Assembly: GCF_008692605.1 (NCBI RefSeq)
Contig: NZ_LFCT01000012.1
Coordinates: 62,001 to 126,000, forward strand
DNA length: 64,000 bases
Source of the DNA: Sphingobium estronivorans
Lineage (GTDB): Bacteria > Pseudomonadota > Alphaproteobacteria > Sphingomonadales > Sphingomonadaceae
Reading direction: 5' to 3'
This document shows positions 25,537-36,082 of the stretch, piece after piece; the first letter of the stretch is position 1; every line of letters starts with the position of its first letter. Both the position numbers and the translations under genes were made by a program. The notes under the pieces were generated by a model that did no database searches, had not been told where the DNA came from, and worked only from the letters and a program-made list of their open reading frames with translations.

Positions 25537-26670
25537 ATGAGCACCGAAATCGATTATTATGAACTGCTCGAAATCGAGCGCACCGCTGATGGCGCGGCGA
25601 TCAAGAGCGCCTATCGCAAGCTGGCGATGAAATATCACCCGGACAAGACCGGGGGCTGCACCGACAGCGAGGCCAAGTTCAAGGCCGTTTCCGAAGCCTA
25701 TGAGTGTCTGAAGGACCCGCAAAAGCGCGCGGCCTATGACCGTTTCGGCCATGCCGCGTTCCAGAATGGCGGTGCCGGCTTTGGCGGCGGGCGCGGTGGC
25801 GCCGGTGGCTTTTCTGACCTTGGCGATATTTTCGAGACGATCTTCGGTCAGGCGGCCGGTGGTTTCGGCGGTGGCGGCCGGCAGGCCCAGCGGCGCGGGG
25901 CGGACCTGCGTTACGACATGGAAATCACGCTGGACGAAGCCTATCACGGCAAGCAGACGGAAATTGAGATCGAGGTTTCGGCCTCTTGCGAAAGCTGCGA
26001 CGGATCGGGCGCGCAGCCGGGCACCGGGGTCAAGAGCTGCGGCACCTGCCACGGTCATGGACAGGTGCGGGCGCAGCAGGGCTTTTTCGTGGTCGAGCGG
26101 ACCTGTCCTGCCTGCCATGGCGCGGGTCAGGTGATCGAAAGTCCCTGCCGGTCGTGCCGGGGCGAGGGACGGGTGGACAAGCCCAAGACGCTGTCCGTCA
26201 ACATCCCCGCCGGTGTCGACGAAGGCACGCGCATCCGCCTGTCGGGCGAGGGCGAGGCCGGGGCGCGCGGCGCGCCTGCGGGCGACCTCTATATCTTCCT
26301 GCATGTGAAGCGGCATGCGATCTTCGAGCGGGACGGGACGACCCTGTTCGCCCGCGCGCCTGTCAGCATCACCACGGCGGCGCTCGGCGGGGTGATCGCA
26401 GTACCGGGCCTCGACGGCCAGCGGCATGAGATCAAGATCCCGAGCGGTATCCAGTCCGGCAAGCAGATCCGCCAGCGTGGCGCGGGCATGCCGGTGCTGA
26501 ACGGGCGCGGGCAGGGCGATCTGGTGATTCAGGTCGATGTCGAGACGCCCACCAAGCTGACCGCCAAGCAGCGGGAGTTGCTGGAGGCATTCCGCGAAAC
26601 CGAAACCGGCGAGGAATGCCCGCAGTCGACCGGCTTTTTCAGCAAGCTCAAGGAATTGTGGGGGGACTGA
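25537..26670 (+). CDS. dnaJ: Chaperone protein DnaJ
   Basis: Hsp40 co-chaperone that stimulates DnaK ATPase. It has 377 aa with the complete architecture: J domain ([15 protein letters not shown] at about 33-35), a Gly/Phe-rich linker (about 70-115), four CxxCxGxG zinc repeats ([32 protein letters not shown]) and the C-terminal client-binding domains. It lies 63 bases after dnaK. Its last 23 bases overlap the end of the convergent permease gene. Confidence 0.98.
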   Translation: MSTEIDYYELLEIERTADGAAIKSAYRKLAMKYHPDKTGGCTDSEAKFKAVSEAYECLKDPQKRAAYDRFGHAAFQNGGAGFGGGRGGAGGFSDLGDIFETIFGQAAGGFGGGGRQAQRRGADLRYDMEITLDEAYHGKQTEIEIEVSASCESCDGSGAQPGTGVKSCGTCHGHGQVRAQQGFFVVERTCPACHGAGQVIESPCRSCRGEGRVDKPKTLSVNIPAGVDEGTRIRLSGEGEAGARGAPAGDLYIFLHVKRHAIFERDGTTLFARAPVSITTAALGGVIAVPGLDGQRHEIKIPSGIQSGKQIRQRGAGMPVLNGRGQGDLVIQVDVETPTKLTAKQRELLEAFRETETGEECPQSTGFFSKLKELWGD

Positions 26671-27949
26671 TGTTCCCCCGCTTCCCCTCCCGACGCGCCC
26701 AGGCGTAGAAGGGGAAACCGCCCGCCATCAGCAGGAAGCTGGCGCCGCTGGGCACCAGCCCGGCGCCCCAGAGCGTCCAGATCGCATAGCCGAGGCCCAC
26801 CAGCGCCGCCGGCACCACCAGCCGGAACCGGAGCGCTGCCAGTGCGCAGCCGACATAGAGCCAGAGCGTGGCGGAGGTCGACAGCAGCGCCATCGCCGTG
26901 AATAGCGCGACCAGCCCTTGCAGGCTGTTGGCGATCAGCATCAGCGTTCCCAGCCCGCAGGACAGCAACAGCGCGCGGACGGGCGTGCCATGGGCGTTCG
27001 TCCCGGCCAGCCATCGCGGCAATTCGCCGCCGCGGGCCATGGCGAGGGGCACTTCGCCTTGCAGCAGCGTCCAGCCGTTGAGCGCGCCGAGGCAACTGAT
27101 CGTGGCGAAGGTGGCGATCAGATGCGCCGGGCCGGGCGACCAATAATGAGCGACGAAGGCGGCGAAGGGGGAACCGGACTGGCTCTCCGCTGCGGGCAGG
27201 GTGAGGGCGATGCCGGAACAGACGAGCAGGTAGATGAGGCCGGTGACGGCCGTGCCGATCAGTGTGGCGCGGGGGATGGTCCGGCCCGGATCGCGGACCT
27301 TGTCGGCGGCGACGCTGGCGGATTCGAAGCCAAGCAATGCCCAGAGGGTCAGCGCCGCCGAGGCTGTGATGCCGGCGCTGGTGAAGCCCTCCGCCGGGAA
27401 GGGCGCGATCTCCGCCTTGCCGCTGCCCAACATGAGCGCGAGCAGGATGAAGACGACGGCGATGGGGATCAGCTTGAGCGCGGTAGTGGCGAGCTGGGTC
27501 AGGCCCGCTGCCCGCGCGCCGATCAGGTTGATGCCGGTGGTTGCCCAGAGAAAGGCGATGGAGACGAGCGCGCCCACGCCGGGGCGGTTCAGCGCGGGCA
27601 TGATGCTGCTGAGATTGGCCGTGGCGGCGACAGCGATGGTGACGTTGGTGAAGATCACCGAAATCCAATAGATCCACCCGATGGCGAAGCCTGCGAGCGG
27701 TCCATAGGCGCGGGTGATGAACTGCGCCGTGCCGCCGGCATCGGGCATCAGCACCGTCAGCCGGGCGATGACATAGGCGAGGACGAGCGATCCGGCGATG
27801 GTGAAGACCCACCCCGCCACCGCATCCCAGCCGAAGGGCGCGAGCGAGGCAGGCAGCAGGAACACGCCCGACCCGATCATATTGCCCATGACGAGCGCGA
27901 TGCAGGCGGCAAGGCCCAGCGTGCGGCTGGCGGATGGAGCGGCGTTCAT
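26648..27949 (-). CDS. APC-superfamily amino-acid permease
   Basis: An integral membrane transporter of 433 aa with about 12 hydrophobic segments. The first helix has [22 protein letters not shown], the unwound GSG region for substrate binding in APC transporters, and the [21 protein letters not shown] and [25 protein letters not shown] segments are typical of the AdiC/YjeH group. The GFES motif suggests a basic or neutral amino-acid antiporter or exporter; the substrate is not determined. Convergent with dnaJ. Confidence 0.9.
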   Translation of the reverse strand: MNAAPSASRTLGLAACIALVMGNMIGSGVFLLPASLAPFGWDAVAGWVFTIAGSLVLAYVIARLTVLMPDAGGTAQFITRAYGPLAGFAIGWIYWISVIFTNVTIAVAATANLSSIMPALNRPGVGALVSIAFLWATTGINLIGARAAGLTQLATTALKLIPIAVVFILLALMLGSGKAEIAPFPAEGFTSAGITASAALTLWALLGFESASVAADKVRDPGRTIPRATLIGTAVTGLIYLLVCSGIALTLPAAESQSGSPFAAFVAHYWSPGPAHLIATFATISCLGALNGWTLLQGEVPLAMARGGELPRWLAGTNAHGTPVRALLLSCGLGTLMLIANSLQGLVALFTAMALLSTSATLWLYVGCALAALRFRLVVPAALVGLGYAIWTLWGAGLVPSGASFLLMAGGFPFYAWARREGKRGNISPPTIP

Positions 27950-28065
27950 GATTGGGCGATGGGCTGGATCATGCGCCGGTCATGGCGCGATGCGGCGGAC
28001 GGCGCAATGGGGTCCGCTCCGCTCGACGCATGGCCGAACGGAGCGCCCTGTCATGGATGCCGGGC

Positions 28066-29868
28066 TCAGGCCGCCAGGAACATGTCCGGGTCGAGCGCCA
28101 TCAGACTGTCGGCGCCCCCCTCGATCTTGCGGCGGAGCGAACCGGCGTCGGGCATGATGCGCTCGGCGAAGAAGCGCGCCGTCACCAGCTTGGCTTCGAG
28201 GAATTTGGCGTCGCCTTCGCCCGCGGCGAGTTGCGCGGTCGCGGCCTTCGCCATGCGCAGCCACATCAGGCCGGTCGCGACGATGCCCAATATGTGCATA
28301 TAGTGATGCGCGCCCGCCCCGGCATTGTCGGGGTTCTTCATCCCATTCTGCATCAGCCACATGGTCGCCGCGCCCAGCTGTCCGCTGGCCTTTTCCAGCG
28401 CCTCGGCCAGACCCGCCAGCTTTTCATCGCCCTTGGCTTCGGCAACCTCGGTGGAGACGATCTTCAGGAAGGCCTGGAGCGCGCGGCCGCCGTTCATCGG
28501 CAGCTTGCGGCCCACCAGATCCATCGCCTGCACGCCGTTGGTGCCCTCGTAGATCTGGGCGATGCGGGCGTCGCGCACATATTGTTCGGCGCCGTTTTCC
28601 CAAATGTAGCCATGGCCGCCAAACACCTGCTGCGACATCACCGCCACGTCGAAGCCCTTGTCGGTGCCATAGCCCTTCAGCACCGGGGTCAGCAACTGGA
28701 CCAGATCGTCGGCGGCCTGCCGTTCCTCCTCGGTTGCGGCCTGATGGGCGAGGTCGACCTGGAGCGCGCCCCAGAGCATGAGGGCGCGCAGGCCCTCGGT
28801 CAGTGCCTTCGCCTCCATCAGCATGCGGCGGACATCGGGGTGGACGAACAGCGTGTCGGCCTTTTCCTGCGGGTCTTTGGGGCCCGTGAGCGCCCGGCCC
28901 TGGCGCCGGTCATGGGCATAGGCAGCGGCGTTCTGATAGGCGATTTCCGCCTGACCCAGGCCCTGCATGCCAACCCACATGCGCGCCGCGTTCATCATGA
29001 TGAACATGGCGGCCAGACCCTTATTCTCTTCGCCCACGATCCAGCCGGTCGCGCCGTCATAGTTCATGACGCAGGTGGCGTTGCCGTGAATGCCCATCTT
29101 GTGTTCCAGCGAGCCGCAGGAGACGGCGTTGCGCTCGCCCGGCGAGCCGTCTTCCTTGACGATGAACTTGGGCACGACGAACAGGGAAATGCCCTTGCTG
29201 CTGTCGGGCGCGCCGGGCGTCTTGGCCAGGACGAGATGGATGATGTTCTCCGCCAGATCATGTTCGCCGGCCGAAATGAAAATCTTGGTGCCGTTGATCG
29301 CATAGCTGCCGTCGGCGTTCGGCACGGCCTTGGTCTTGATAAGGCCGAGGTCGGTGCCGGCATGGGGCTCGGTCAGGTTCATCGTGCCGGTCCACCGGCC
29401 CGACACCATGTTGGGGACATATTTCTGCTTCAGTTCGTCGCTGCCCTTGGCGAGCAGCGCTTCGACCGCGCCGCTGGTCAGGCCGTGATACATCTCGAAA
29501 CTATGATTGGCCGAGAGGACATATTCGCCCACCGCCGCCGCGACGACGCTGGGCAGGCCCTGCCCGCCATATTCGACCGGCGCGTGGAGGGTGGTCCAGC
29601 CGCCCTCGACATAAGCGTCATAGGCCGCCTTGAAGCCGGTCGGCGTCTTCACATTGCCCTGCGCGTCGCGGGTGCAGCCTTCCTTGTCGCCCACGGCGTT
29701 CAGCGGAAAGAGCACTTCGGCGGCGATCCTGCCGCCTTCCGTCAGGATCGCGTCCACCAGGTCGGCGGTCGCATTTTCAAAGCCGGGCAGGTTGGCGTAG
29801 CGGTCCAGCCCCACGACATGGTCAAGCACGAAGCGGGTGTCGCGAATGGGTGCGGTATAGCTGGGCAT
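28066..29868 (-). CDS. Acyl-CoA dehydrogenase, DmdC-like
   Basis: FAD-dependent acyl-CoA dehydrogenase of 600 aa, the long form with an extra C-terminal domain. The N-terminus ([30 protein letters not shown]) is typical of the 3-methylmercaptopropionyl-CoA dehydrogenase (DmdC) branch. FAD and substrate motifs include [38 protein letters not shown] and [19 protein letters not shown]. Without genes for the rest of DMSP breakdown nearby, fatty acyl-CoA use is equally possible. Start has a GGAGAAG site. The MerR regulator lies 33 bases upstream on the same strand. Confidence 0.92.
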   Translation of the reverse strand: MPSYTAPIRDTRFVLDHVVGLDRYANLPGFENATADLVDAILTEGGRIAAEVLFPLNAVGDKEGCTRDAQGNVKTPTGFKAAYDAYVEGGWTTLHAPVEYGGQGLPSVVAAAVGEYVLSANHSFEMYHGLTSGAVEALLAKGSDELKQKYVPNMVSGRWTGTMNLTEPHAGTDLGLIKTKAVPNADGSYAINGTKIFISAGEHDLAENIIHLVLAKTPGAPDSSKGISLFVVPKFIVKEDGSPGERNAVSCGSLEHKMGIHGNATCVMNYDGATGWIVGEENKGLAAMFIMMNAARMWVGMQGLGQAEIAYQNAAAYAHDRRQGRALTGPKDPQEKADTLFVHPDVRRMLMEAKALTEGLRALMLWGALQVDLAHQAATEEERQAADDLVQLLTPVLKGYGTDKGFDVAVMSQQVFGGHGYIWENGAEQYVRDARIAQIYEGTNGVQAMDLVGRKLPMNGGRALQAFLKIVSTEVAEAKGDEKLAGLAEALEKASGQLGAATMWLMQNGMKNPDNAGAGAHHYMHILGIVATGLMWLRMAKAATAQLAAGEGDAKFLEAKLVTARFFAERIMPDAGSLRRKIEGGADSLMALDPDMFLAA

Positions 29869-29901
29869 GATCTTCTCCGGGAGGTTGTGTTCTGTTGGGG
29901 A

Positions 29902-30309
29902 TTATTCGCCGAGGACCGACACGAACTGGGCCAGTTCGGCGATGGCGGCGTCGATGTCGTCCTTCTGACGGGTGAGGAGGTCGATGCGCGCCCTGCACCT
30001 GGCGACGGTGACGCGGCGCTGCTCCTCATGCCCTTCATCGGCGTCGTAGAGGTCGATCATCTCGCGGATGTCGGACAGGCTGAAGCCGACCCGCTTGCCC
30101 CGCAATATCCAGGCGAGGCGGGCGCGATCGCGGCGGGAATAGATGCGGGCAAGACCCTGCCGTTCCGGCGCGATCAGCCCCTCATCCTCATAGAAGCGCA
30201 GGGCGCGGGCGGTGACGCCGAATTCTTCGGACAGGTCGGTGATGGTATAGGTCTGCCGGTCGCTATGATCGGGCAGTTCGATACCGGCGATGCTGGTGCG
30301 TTTGTCCAT
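29902..30309 (-). CDS. MerR-family regulator, LiuR-like
   Basis: A 135-aa transcription factor. The winged-helix part is YTITDLSEEFGVTARALRFYEDEGLIAPERQGLARIYSRRDR, followed by a coiled-coil (EEQRRVTVARCRARIDLLTRQKDDIDAAIAEL). It lacks the Cys pairs of metal- or redox-sensing MerR proteins. This fits the LiuR group, which controls branched-chain amino-acid and acyl-CoA catabolism. A good LiuR-type operator lies just upstream (30328-30348), so autoregulation and control of the adjacent acyl-CoA dehydrogenase are likely. Confidence 0.9.
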   Translation of the reverse strand: MDKRTSIAGIELPDHSDRQTYTITDLSEEFGVTARALRFYEDEGLIAPERQGLARIYSRRDRARLAWILRGKRVGFSLSDIREMIDLYDADEGHEEQRRVTVARCRARIDLLTRQKDDIDAAIAELAQFVSVLGE

Positions 30310-30327
30310 GGCGCGTGATGTAGCGCC

Positions 30328-30348
30328 ACCTTACGTTTACGTCAAGGT
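30328..30348. promoter_or_regulatory. LiuR/MerR-type operator
   Basis: ACCTTACG-TTTAC-GTCAAGGT is a near-perfect dyad of the ACGT(N)ACGT type bound by LiuR-like MerR regulators. It lies 19-39 bases upstream of the regulator start and also in front of the divergent DUF2946 gene. Confidence 0.7.
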
Positions 30349-30404
30349 GAGTATGGCCCTTTGTCCTAGTGACAGGGCGGGTCGTCGTCGCTAGGGCTTG
30401 CGGC

Positions 30405-30812
30405 ATGATGGGGGCAGTCAGACAGTCGGAAAGCGCGAAGGGCCTGTTGGCCGCGCTGGCTCTGCTTGTGCTGGCGATTCCGCTTGTCGCGCCCTCCGGC
30501 TTCATGCCGGTGCGGACCGATCGGGGCGTCGTGGTGACGCTGTGCACGGGGCAGGGCGCGGTCAATGTCGTGGTCGATCGCGGGCAAGCGCCGGGCAAGC
30601 ATCACCGCCCCGATGACGGCGCGCCGGGACAGCAGCATTGCCCCTTTGCCGCCTCGGTGCAGCCGCTGGTGCCGCCGTTGGCGCTGGCCGATCTGGTGCT
30701 GTCGGCCTGGCAACTGGGCTTTGGGCCGATTGCCTTCGCGCTCAAGACCGGATGGATCGCCCGGCTGGCGGCGCCGCCGCCGCCTTCGTCGGGACCGCCC
30801 GCCCCCTTCTGA
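30405..30812 (+). CDS. DUF2946-like envelope protein
   Basis: A 135-aa protein (from ATG 30405) with one N-terminal membrane segment (LLAALALLVLAIPLVAPSGFMPV), a histidine/cysteine-bearing middle (KHHRPDDGAPGQQHCPFAA) and a second hydrophobic segment (VPPLALADLVLSAWQLGF). DUF2946 proteins are often beside TonB-dependent copper or siderophore receptors; their role is unknown, but the His-Cys cluster suggests metal binding. It lies 41 bases before the TonB receptor. A GTG at 30369 is an alternative start. Confidence 0.7.
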   Translation: MMGAVRQSESAKGLLAALALLVLAIPLVAPSGFMPVRTDRGVVVTLCTGQGAVNVVVDRGQAPGKHHRPDDGAPGQQHCPFAASVQPLVPPLALADLVLSAWQLGFGPIAFALKTGWIARLAAPPPPSSGPPAPF

Positions 30813-30853
30813 AAATCGCCGCTTTCGTGCTTTTTCAGTAGGGTATTTGTTTC

Positions 30854-32875
30854 ATGTCCGTTTTTTCCGTTTCACGCGGCCTTTCGCTGTGTGCGCTGGC
30901 CTGCTCGCTTTCGCTTCCTGCTCTGGCCGATGAGGGGGGCGATCAGAGCCGAATCATCGTCACCGCCAGTCCCGTTGTCGAGGCGGCGGCGGCGAAAGTC
31001 GTCCGCACGCCCGGCGGCGTCGATGTCGTGCCGGCCGAGGATTTCGAGGACAGGCTGGCCGTGTCGCTGCGCGATGCGCTGAGTTTCTCGCCCGGCGTCT
31101 ATACCCAACCCCGCTTCGGGCAGGAGGTGCGGATTTCCATCCGGGGATCGGGCCTGTCGCGCGGTTATCATATGCGCGGGCTGACGCTGTTGCAGGACGG
31201 TATTCCGATCAACATGGCCGACGACAATGGCGATTTTCAGGAGCTGGACCCGCAGGTCTTCCAGCATCTGGAGGTCTATCGCGGCGGCAATGCGCTGCGA
31301 CTGGGCGGATCGACGCTGGGCGGGGCGATCAATGCGGTGACGCCGACCGGACGGACCGCGCCGGGGGTGGACATGCGGTTGGACGGCGGCTCTTTCGACA
31401 CGCTGCGGGCCAAGGCGGCCTATGGGTATGCGGACGGGAATGGCGATGCCTGGGCGGCGATCACCGCCGACCGTTCCGATGGCGATCGCGACCATGGGCG
31501 GCGCAAGGCGCTGCGCTTCAACGGCAATGTCGGGCTGAAGCTGAGCGACCGGGTGGAGACGCGCTTCTATGCCAGCGCGCAGACGATCCGGCAAAAGCTG
31601 TCGGGTGCGCTCAATGAGGACGATGCGCTGAACCATCCGGCCAAGGGCAATTTCGTCGGCGATCAGGCGCGCAATATCGATTCGATCCGCTTGCAGAACC
31701 GCACCACGGTGGCACTGGAGGGCGGGGAACTGGCCTTTGGCATCTATTATAATGCCAAGACGCTGAACCATCCCATTTATCAGGTCGTCGACCAGAAATC
31801 GGAGGATCGCGGGGTGTTCGCCAGCCTCGATCTGGCGGGGAATTGGGGTGGCATGCCGGTCGAACTGACGCTGGGCACGCAGGCGCGGTTCGGTCAGGGC
31901 AAGTTTCGCCAGTTCGTCAATCTGAACGGTCAGGCGGGGGCGCCGACCTCCTACCAGAAGGCGCGGGCGCAGACGATCAACAGCTATGGCGAGGCGCGGA
32001 CCGCGCCAATTGCGGGGCTGTGGCTGATTGCGGGCGGCATCTACACCCATGGCGAGCGGCGGCTGGACAACCGCTTCGCTCCGACGCGGAGTGGGGAGGT
32101 GTCGTTCGATCGCTTCGCGCCGAAATTCGGGCTGCTGTTCGAGCCGGCGCAATCGGTGCAATTTTATGCGAACTATAGCCGGTCGGTGGAATTGCCGGGC
32201 TTTATCGAATTGGGGCAGGCACCGGCGGGCGGTGCGCCGGGCTTCACGCCGCTTGGGCCGCAAAAGGCCTGGACGGCGGAAATCGGCGCGCGTGGCACGC
32301 TGGGCATCGCGCATTGGGATGTCAGCCTCTATCGTGCGGACCTGAAGGGTGAGATGCTGCAATATAATGTGGTGGCGGGTCTTTATCCGGCGGCCACCTT
32401 CAATGCGGACCGCACGCGGCATCAGGGGATCGAGGCCGGGGTGGACCTGACTTTGACCCCATGGGCGGTGCTGAGGCAGGTCTATCAATATAGCGACTTC
32501 CGCTTCCGCAACGACGCCCAGTTCGGGAACAACCGCCTGCCGGTGGTGCCGCGCCATTTCTATCGGGCCGAGCTGAAGCTCGGGACGGAGACGTTCAGCA
32601 TCTCGCCCGCCGTCGAATGGCTGCCCCAGGGGGCATGGGTGGACTATGCCAATAGCAAGCGGGTGGGCGATTATGCGACGCTGAACCTCGGCGCGCAGGC
32701 GGAAGTGCGATCGGGCATCACCCTGTTCCTCGATGCCCGCAACCTGACCGGGGAGCGTGCCGTTGGCGACATCAGCGCGGTCGTGGACTATGCGAAGCTG
32801 GCGCCCGCGTCGCAGGCGATCTTCTATCCCATCGAACGCCGCGCCGTTTACGGCGGCGTCCGGGCGCGGTTCTGA
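30854..32875 (+). CDS. TonB-dependent receptor (metal or siderophore)
   Basis: Outer-membrane gated barrel of 673 aa. Signal peptide (about 1-25, ending LPALA), TonB-box-like segment IIVTASPV, plug domain with SLRDALSFSPGVYTQ and ISIRGSG and DGIPINMADDNGDFQELDP, then a 22-strand barrel ending in an aromatic residue (VYGGVRARF). The plug resembles FecA-type siderophore receptors. Genes on either side (DUF2946 and PepSY) point to metal import, copper or ferric siderophore, but the ligand is not decided by sequence. Confidence 0.92.
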   Translation: MSVFSVSRGLSLCALACSLSLPALADEGGDQSRIIVTASPVVEAAAAKVVRTPGGVDVVPAEDFEDRLAVSLRDALSFSPGVYTQPRFGQEVRISIRGSGLSRGYHMRGLTLLQDGIPINMADDNGDFQELDPQVFQHLEVYRGGNALRLGGSTLGGAINAVTPTGRTAPGVDMRLDGGSFDTLRAKAAYGYADGNGDAWAAITADRSDGDRDHGRRKALRFNGNVGLKLSDRVETRFYASAQTIRQKLSGALNEDDALNHPAKGNFVGDQARNIDSIRLQNRTTVALEGGELAFGIYYNAKTLNHPIYQVVDQKSEDRGVFASLDLAGNWGGMPVELTLGTQARFGQGKFRQFVNLNGQAGAPTSYQKARAQTINSYGEARTAPIAGLWLIAGGIYTHGERRLDNRFAPTRSGEVSFDRFAPKFGLLFEPAQSVQFYANYSRSVELPGFIELGQAPAGGAPGFTPLGPQKAWTAEIGARGTLGIAHWDVSLYRADLKGEMLQYNVVAGLYPAATFNADRTRHQGIEAGVDLTLTPWAVLRQVYQYSDFRFRNDAQFGNNRLPVVPRHFYRAELKLGTETFSISPAVEWLPQGAWVDYANSKRVGDYATLNLGAQAEVRSGITLFLDARNLTGERAVGDISAVVDYAKLAPASQAIFYPIERRAVYGGVRARF

Positions 32876-32877
32876 CC

Positions 32878-34134
32878 ATGGAAAACGGCGCTTTCTATCG
32901 GGCGATGTGGCGCTGGCATTTTTATGCGGGACTGATCGTCCTGCCGGTGCTGGCGTTGATGGCGGTGACGGGCGCGCTCTATCTCTACAAGCCGGAGATT
33001 GAGCGCGCGGTCTATCATGACTGGATCGTGATGGGTGCGAGCGGGGAGGCGCTGCCGCCATCCCGGCTGGTCGCGGCGGTGGAGAAGGCGAGCGGCGGGA
33101 CCGTGAGCCAACTCCAGCGCCCGGCCAGCGCCGATGAAAGCTGGCGGCTGACGGTCGGGCGGACGACATGGTTCGTCGATCCGCACGACGGGCGTCTATT
33201 GGGCAGCATGACGAACGGCGGCATCATGAAGACCGTGAAGGATCTGCACAGTTTGGTCCTGACCGGCCCCATCGGCAATCGGCTGGTCGAGGTGGTGGCG
33301 GGCTGGGCGATCCTGCTGTGCGTGACGGGCCTTTACCTGCGCTGGCCGTGCCGCGGGAACCGGGCGCTGGCTTTGCGCGGGCGGCCCGGAGGGCGGCTGT
33401 TCTGGCGCGACCTGCATGGCACGGTCGGCTTTCTGGCGGCGGGGGTGATCCTGTTTCTGGCCGTCACGGGCCTGCCGTGGACGGAGGTGTGGGGCGGCGG
33501 ACTGCGCGCGATGGTCGCGGCGCAGGATTGGGGGCGGCCGAAACTGGGGGCGATCCCGTGGACTGCGCCGGTCAAGGAAACGCTGCCCTGGACATTGCGC
33601 GAGAGTGGCGCGGTCCCGGGCGGCACCGGTGGCGTGGATGTCGATGCGGTGGCCCGGATCGCGGCGCAGCGGGGAGTGACGGGTGGCTATATGATCGGCT
33701 TTCCGGCCACTGCGGGCGCGCCCTGGCTGGTGACGACGCTGGTGGTGCAGGCGGAGGATGCCCGCGCTCTTACCATCGATGCCGGGTCCGGCGCGGTCGA
33801 GCAGGATATTGACTGGCGCATGTTCGGGGCAGGCGCCAAGGCGGTCGAATGGGGCGTCGCCACTCATCAGGGGCAGGAATATGGCGAGCCGAACCGGCTG
33901 TTGATGCTGGCGGGGTGCCTGTGCCTGCTGCTGCTGTGCGGGACGGCGCCGGTTTTGTGGTGGAAGCGACGGCCTGAAGCCGGCCTGACCGCGCCGCCCG
34001 CCGCTCCCCCGGCGGCGCGGCGCAATGTCGCGGTGTTGATGCTGCTGCTGGGGCTGGTCTTTCCCCTTACCGGCCTCAGCATGGTGGCGGCGCTGCTGGG
34101 CGAATGGGGATTAGTCCGCCTGCGGAGGGCGTGA
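32878..34134 (+). CDS. PepSY-domain transmembrane protein (putative siderophore-linked reductase)
   Basis: A 418-aa inner-membrane protein with about four hydrophobic segments and PepSY-type periplasmic domains. The first segment (FYRAMWRWHFYAGLIVLPVLALMAVTGALYLYKPEIE) is the classical start of the PiuB/PepSY_TM family, and later RDLHGTVGFLAAGVILFLAVTGLPW repeats it. Conserved His residues (WRWHFYAG, DLHGTVG, KDLHSLV) could bind heme. Such proteins lie next to TonB receptors and are linked to iron reduction at the inner membrane. It starts 2 bases after the receptor stop. Confidence 0.88.
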   Translation: MENGAFYRAMWRWHFYAGLIVLPVLALMAVTGALYLYKPEIERAVYHDWIVMGASGEALPPSRLVAAVEKASGGTVSQLQRPASADESWRLTVGRTTWFVDPHDGRLLGSMTNGGIMKTVKDLHSLVLTGPIGNRLVEVVAGWAILLCVTGLYLRWPCRGNRALALRGRPGGRLFWRDLHGTVGFLAAGVILFLAVTGLPWTEVWGGGLRAMVAAQDWGRPKLGAIPWTAPVKETLPWTLRESGAVPGGTGGVDVDAVARIAAQRGVTGGYMIGFPATAGAPWLVTTLVVQAEDARALTIDAGSGAVEQDIDWRMFGAGAKAVEWGVATHQGQEYGEPNRLLMLAGCLCLLLLCGTAPVLWWKRRPEAGLTAPPAAPPAARRNVAVLMLLLGLVFPLTGLSMVAALLGEWGLVRLRRA

Positions 34135-34176
34135 CAGGGCTGGAGCCGACTCGGCTTTAGGTCTAGGGGCAGGCAG

Positions 34177-35799
34177 ATGTTGCGCCTTTCCGGATTGAAA
34201 CTGCCCCTCGACCACCCCGCCGAGGCGATGCCCGTCGCCATTTGTGAGCGCCTTGGCCTCGCGCCGCAGGAACTGCTCAGCCATGTCGTGGCGCGCCGGG
34301 GCAATGACGCGCGGCGGAAAAATGCGATCCAGCTTGTCTATACGGTCGATGTCGAGGTGACGGACGAGGCCGGGGTACTGGAGCGTTTCGCCAAGGATCA
34401 TGACGTCCGGCCGCGCCCGGACACCGACTATCAGTTCGTGGCCACAGCGCCTGCGGGTTGGTCGGGCAAGCGACCCGTGGTGATCGGCGCGGGGCCGTGC
34501 GGGCTGTTCGCGGGGCTGATCCTCGCGCAAATGGGGTTCCGCCCGATCATCCTGGACCGGGGCAAGGTGGTGCGGGAGCGGACCAAGGACACCTGGGGCC
34601 TGTGGCGCCGTGCGGAACTCAATCCCGACAGCAATGTGCAGTTTGGTGAGGGCGGGGCAGGGACCTTCTCCGACGGCAAGCTCTATTGCCGGGTGAAGGA
34701 CCCGCGCTTTCTGGGCCGCAAGGTCTTGGAGGAGTTCGTCGCCGCGGGTGCGCCTGACGATATATTGACCGAGGCTCATCCGCATATCGGCACCTTCCGC
34801 CTCGTGTCGATGGTGGAATCGATGCGCCGCCAGATCGAGGAATTGGGCGGGGAATATCGCTGGCAGCACCGGGTCGAGGAACTGGAACTGGAGCGGCAGG
34901 GCGACGGCACGCAGAAGCTGCGCGGCCTGTATCTGGCGGACGGCAGCTTCATCGAGGCGGATCATGTCGTCCTGGCGGTCGGCCACAGCGCCCGCCCGAC
35001 CTTCGAGATGCTTCATGCGAGGGGCGTGCATATCGAGGCGAAGCCCTTTTCCATCGGCGTGCGGATCGAGCATCCGCAAAGCTGGATCGACCGGGCGCGC
35101 TATGGCAATTGCGCGGGGCATCCGTTGCTGGGCGCGGCGGCCTACAGCCTGGCCCATCATTGCGACAATGGGCGCACGGTCTACAGCTTCTGCATGTGTC
35201 CGGGCGGACGGGTGGTGGCGGCGACTTCGGAGGAAGGGCGCGTCGTCACCAACGGCATGAGCCAATATTCGCGGGCTGAATTCAACGCCAATTCGGGCCT
35301 TGTCGTCGGCATCGACCCGGAGCGCGACTATCCGGGCGGGCCGCTGGCGGGGATCGAATTGCAGCGCCATTGGGAGTCCATGGCCTTTGTCGCGGGTGGG
35401 GAATCCTATCATGCGCCGGGGCAGAAGGTGGGAGATTTCCTCGCCGGGCGTCCTTCGACCGAACTGGGCGCGGTCATTCCATCCTATCAGCCGGGCGTCG
35501 CCATGACCGACCTGTCGCGTTGTCTGCCGGACTTCGTGCTGGAGGCTTTTCGCGAGGCGATCCCGGTGTTCGGGCGGCAGATCGCCCATTACGATCATCC
35601 CGATGCGGTGATGACGGGGGTGGAAACGCGCACCTCTTCGCCCATCCGCATCACGCGCGGCCGGGATTATCAGAGCCTCAACGTCGCGGGCCTTTATCCG
35701 GCGGGCGAGGGGGCGGGCTATGCCGGTGGCATCCTCTCCGCCGCGATCGACGGCATCAAGGTGGCTGAAGCGGTGGGCCTTCGCATCGCGACGGACTGA
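34177..35799 (+). CDS. FAD-dependent oxidoreductase (COG2509-type)
   Basis: A 540-aa flavoprotein. The dinucleotide-binding GxGxxG motif is in RPVVIGAGPCGLFAGLILAQMG (about residue 105), after an N-terminal domain of about 95 aa with the AVxRRGNDARRKNAIQLVYTVDVEV segment characteristic of this family. Later FGEGGAGTFSDGKLYCRVKD and the C-terminal LYPAGEGAGYAGGILSAAIDGIKVAEA complete it. Family members are conserved but of uncertain reaction. It is 42 bases after the PepSY gene and probably independent of it. Confidence 0.9.
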   Translation: MLRLSGLKLPLDHPAEAMPVAICERLGLAPQELLSHVVARRGNDARRKNAIQLVYTVDVEVTDEAGVLERFAKDHDVRPRPDTDYQFVATAPAGWSGKRPVVIGAGPCGLFAGLILAQMGFRPIILDRGKVVRERTKDTWGLWRRAELNPDSNVQFGEGGAGTFSDGKLYCRVKDPRFLGRKVLEEFVAAGAPDDILTEAHPHIGTFRLVSMVESMRRQIEELGGEYRWQHRVEELELERQGDGTQKLRGLYLADGSFIEADHVVLAVGHSARPTFEMLHARGVHIEAKPFSIGVRIEHPQSWIDRARYGNCAGHPLLGAAAYSLAHHCDNGRTVYSFCMCPGGRVVAATSEEGRVVTNGMSQYSRAEFNANSGLVVGIDPERDYPGGPLAGIELQRHWESMAFVAGGESYHAPGQKVGDFLAGRPSTELGAVIPSYQPGVAMTDLSRCLPDFVLEAFREAIPVFGRQIAHYDHPDAVMTGVETRTSSPIRITRGRDYQSLNVAGLYPAGEGAGYAGGILSAAIDGIKVAEAVGLRIATD

Positions 35800-36052
35800 C
35801 CGAAAATCGAGTCGTCCTGGCGGTGACGGCCGGGCCTGTTCCCTGAAAATCCATCCAGGAAAACGGCTTGCCCCACGCTGTTGCCACAGCGTTGGAAGAG
35901 GGGAGCGGGCAACCGGAGATGAACGAAATTTTGAAATTATCGATATGTGAATGAGATCATTAGCCTATATTCATTACGAATTGGCGTGACTTTGTAATAT
36001 ATAGCTTCACGCGCTTTTCGACCGGCAAGACGCCGCCGCAGCCGCAATCAAT

Positions 36053-36071
36053 GAAATTGATAATCATGCAG
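36053..36071. promoter_or_regulatory. Possible Fur box
   Basis: A 19-base site containing the exact core TGATAATCAT; 13 of 19 positions match the Fur consensus by eye. It overlaps the start of the GAGGAGG ribosome site of the TonB-domain gene. The match is moderate, and binding is not shown. Confidence 0.35.
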
Positions 36072-36082
36072 AGGAGGCCTCC

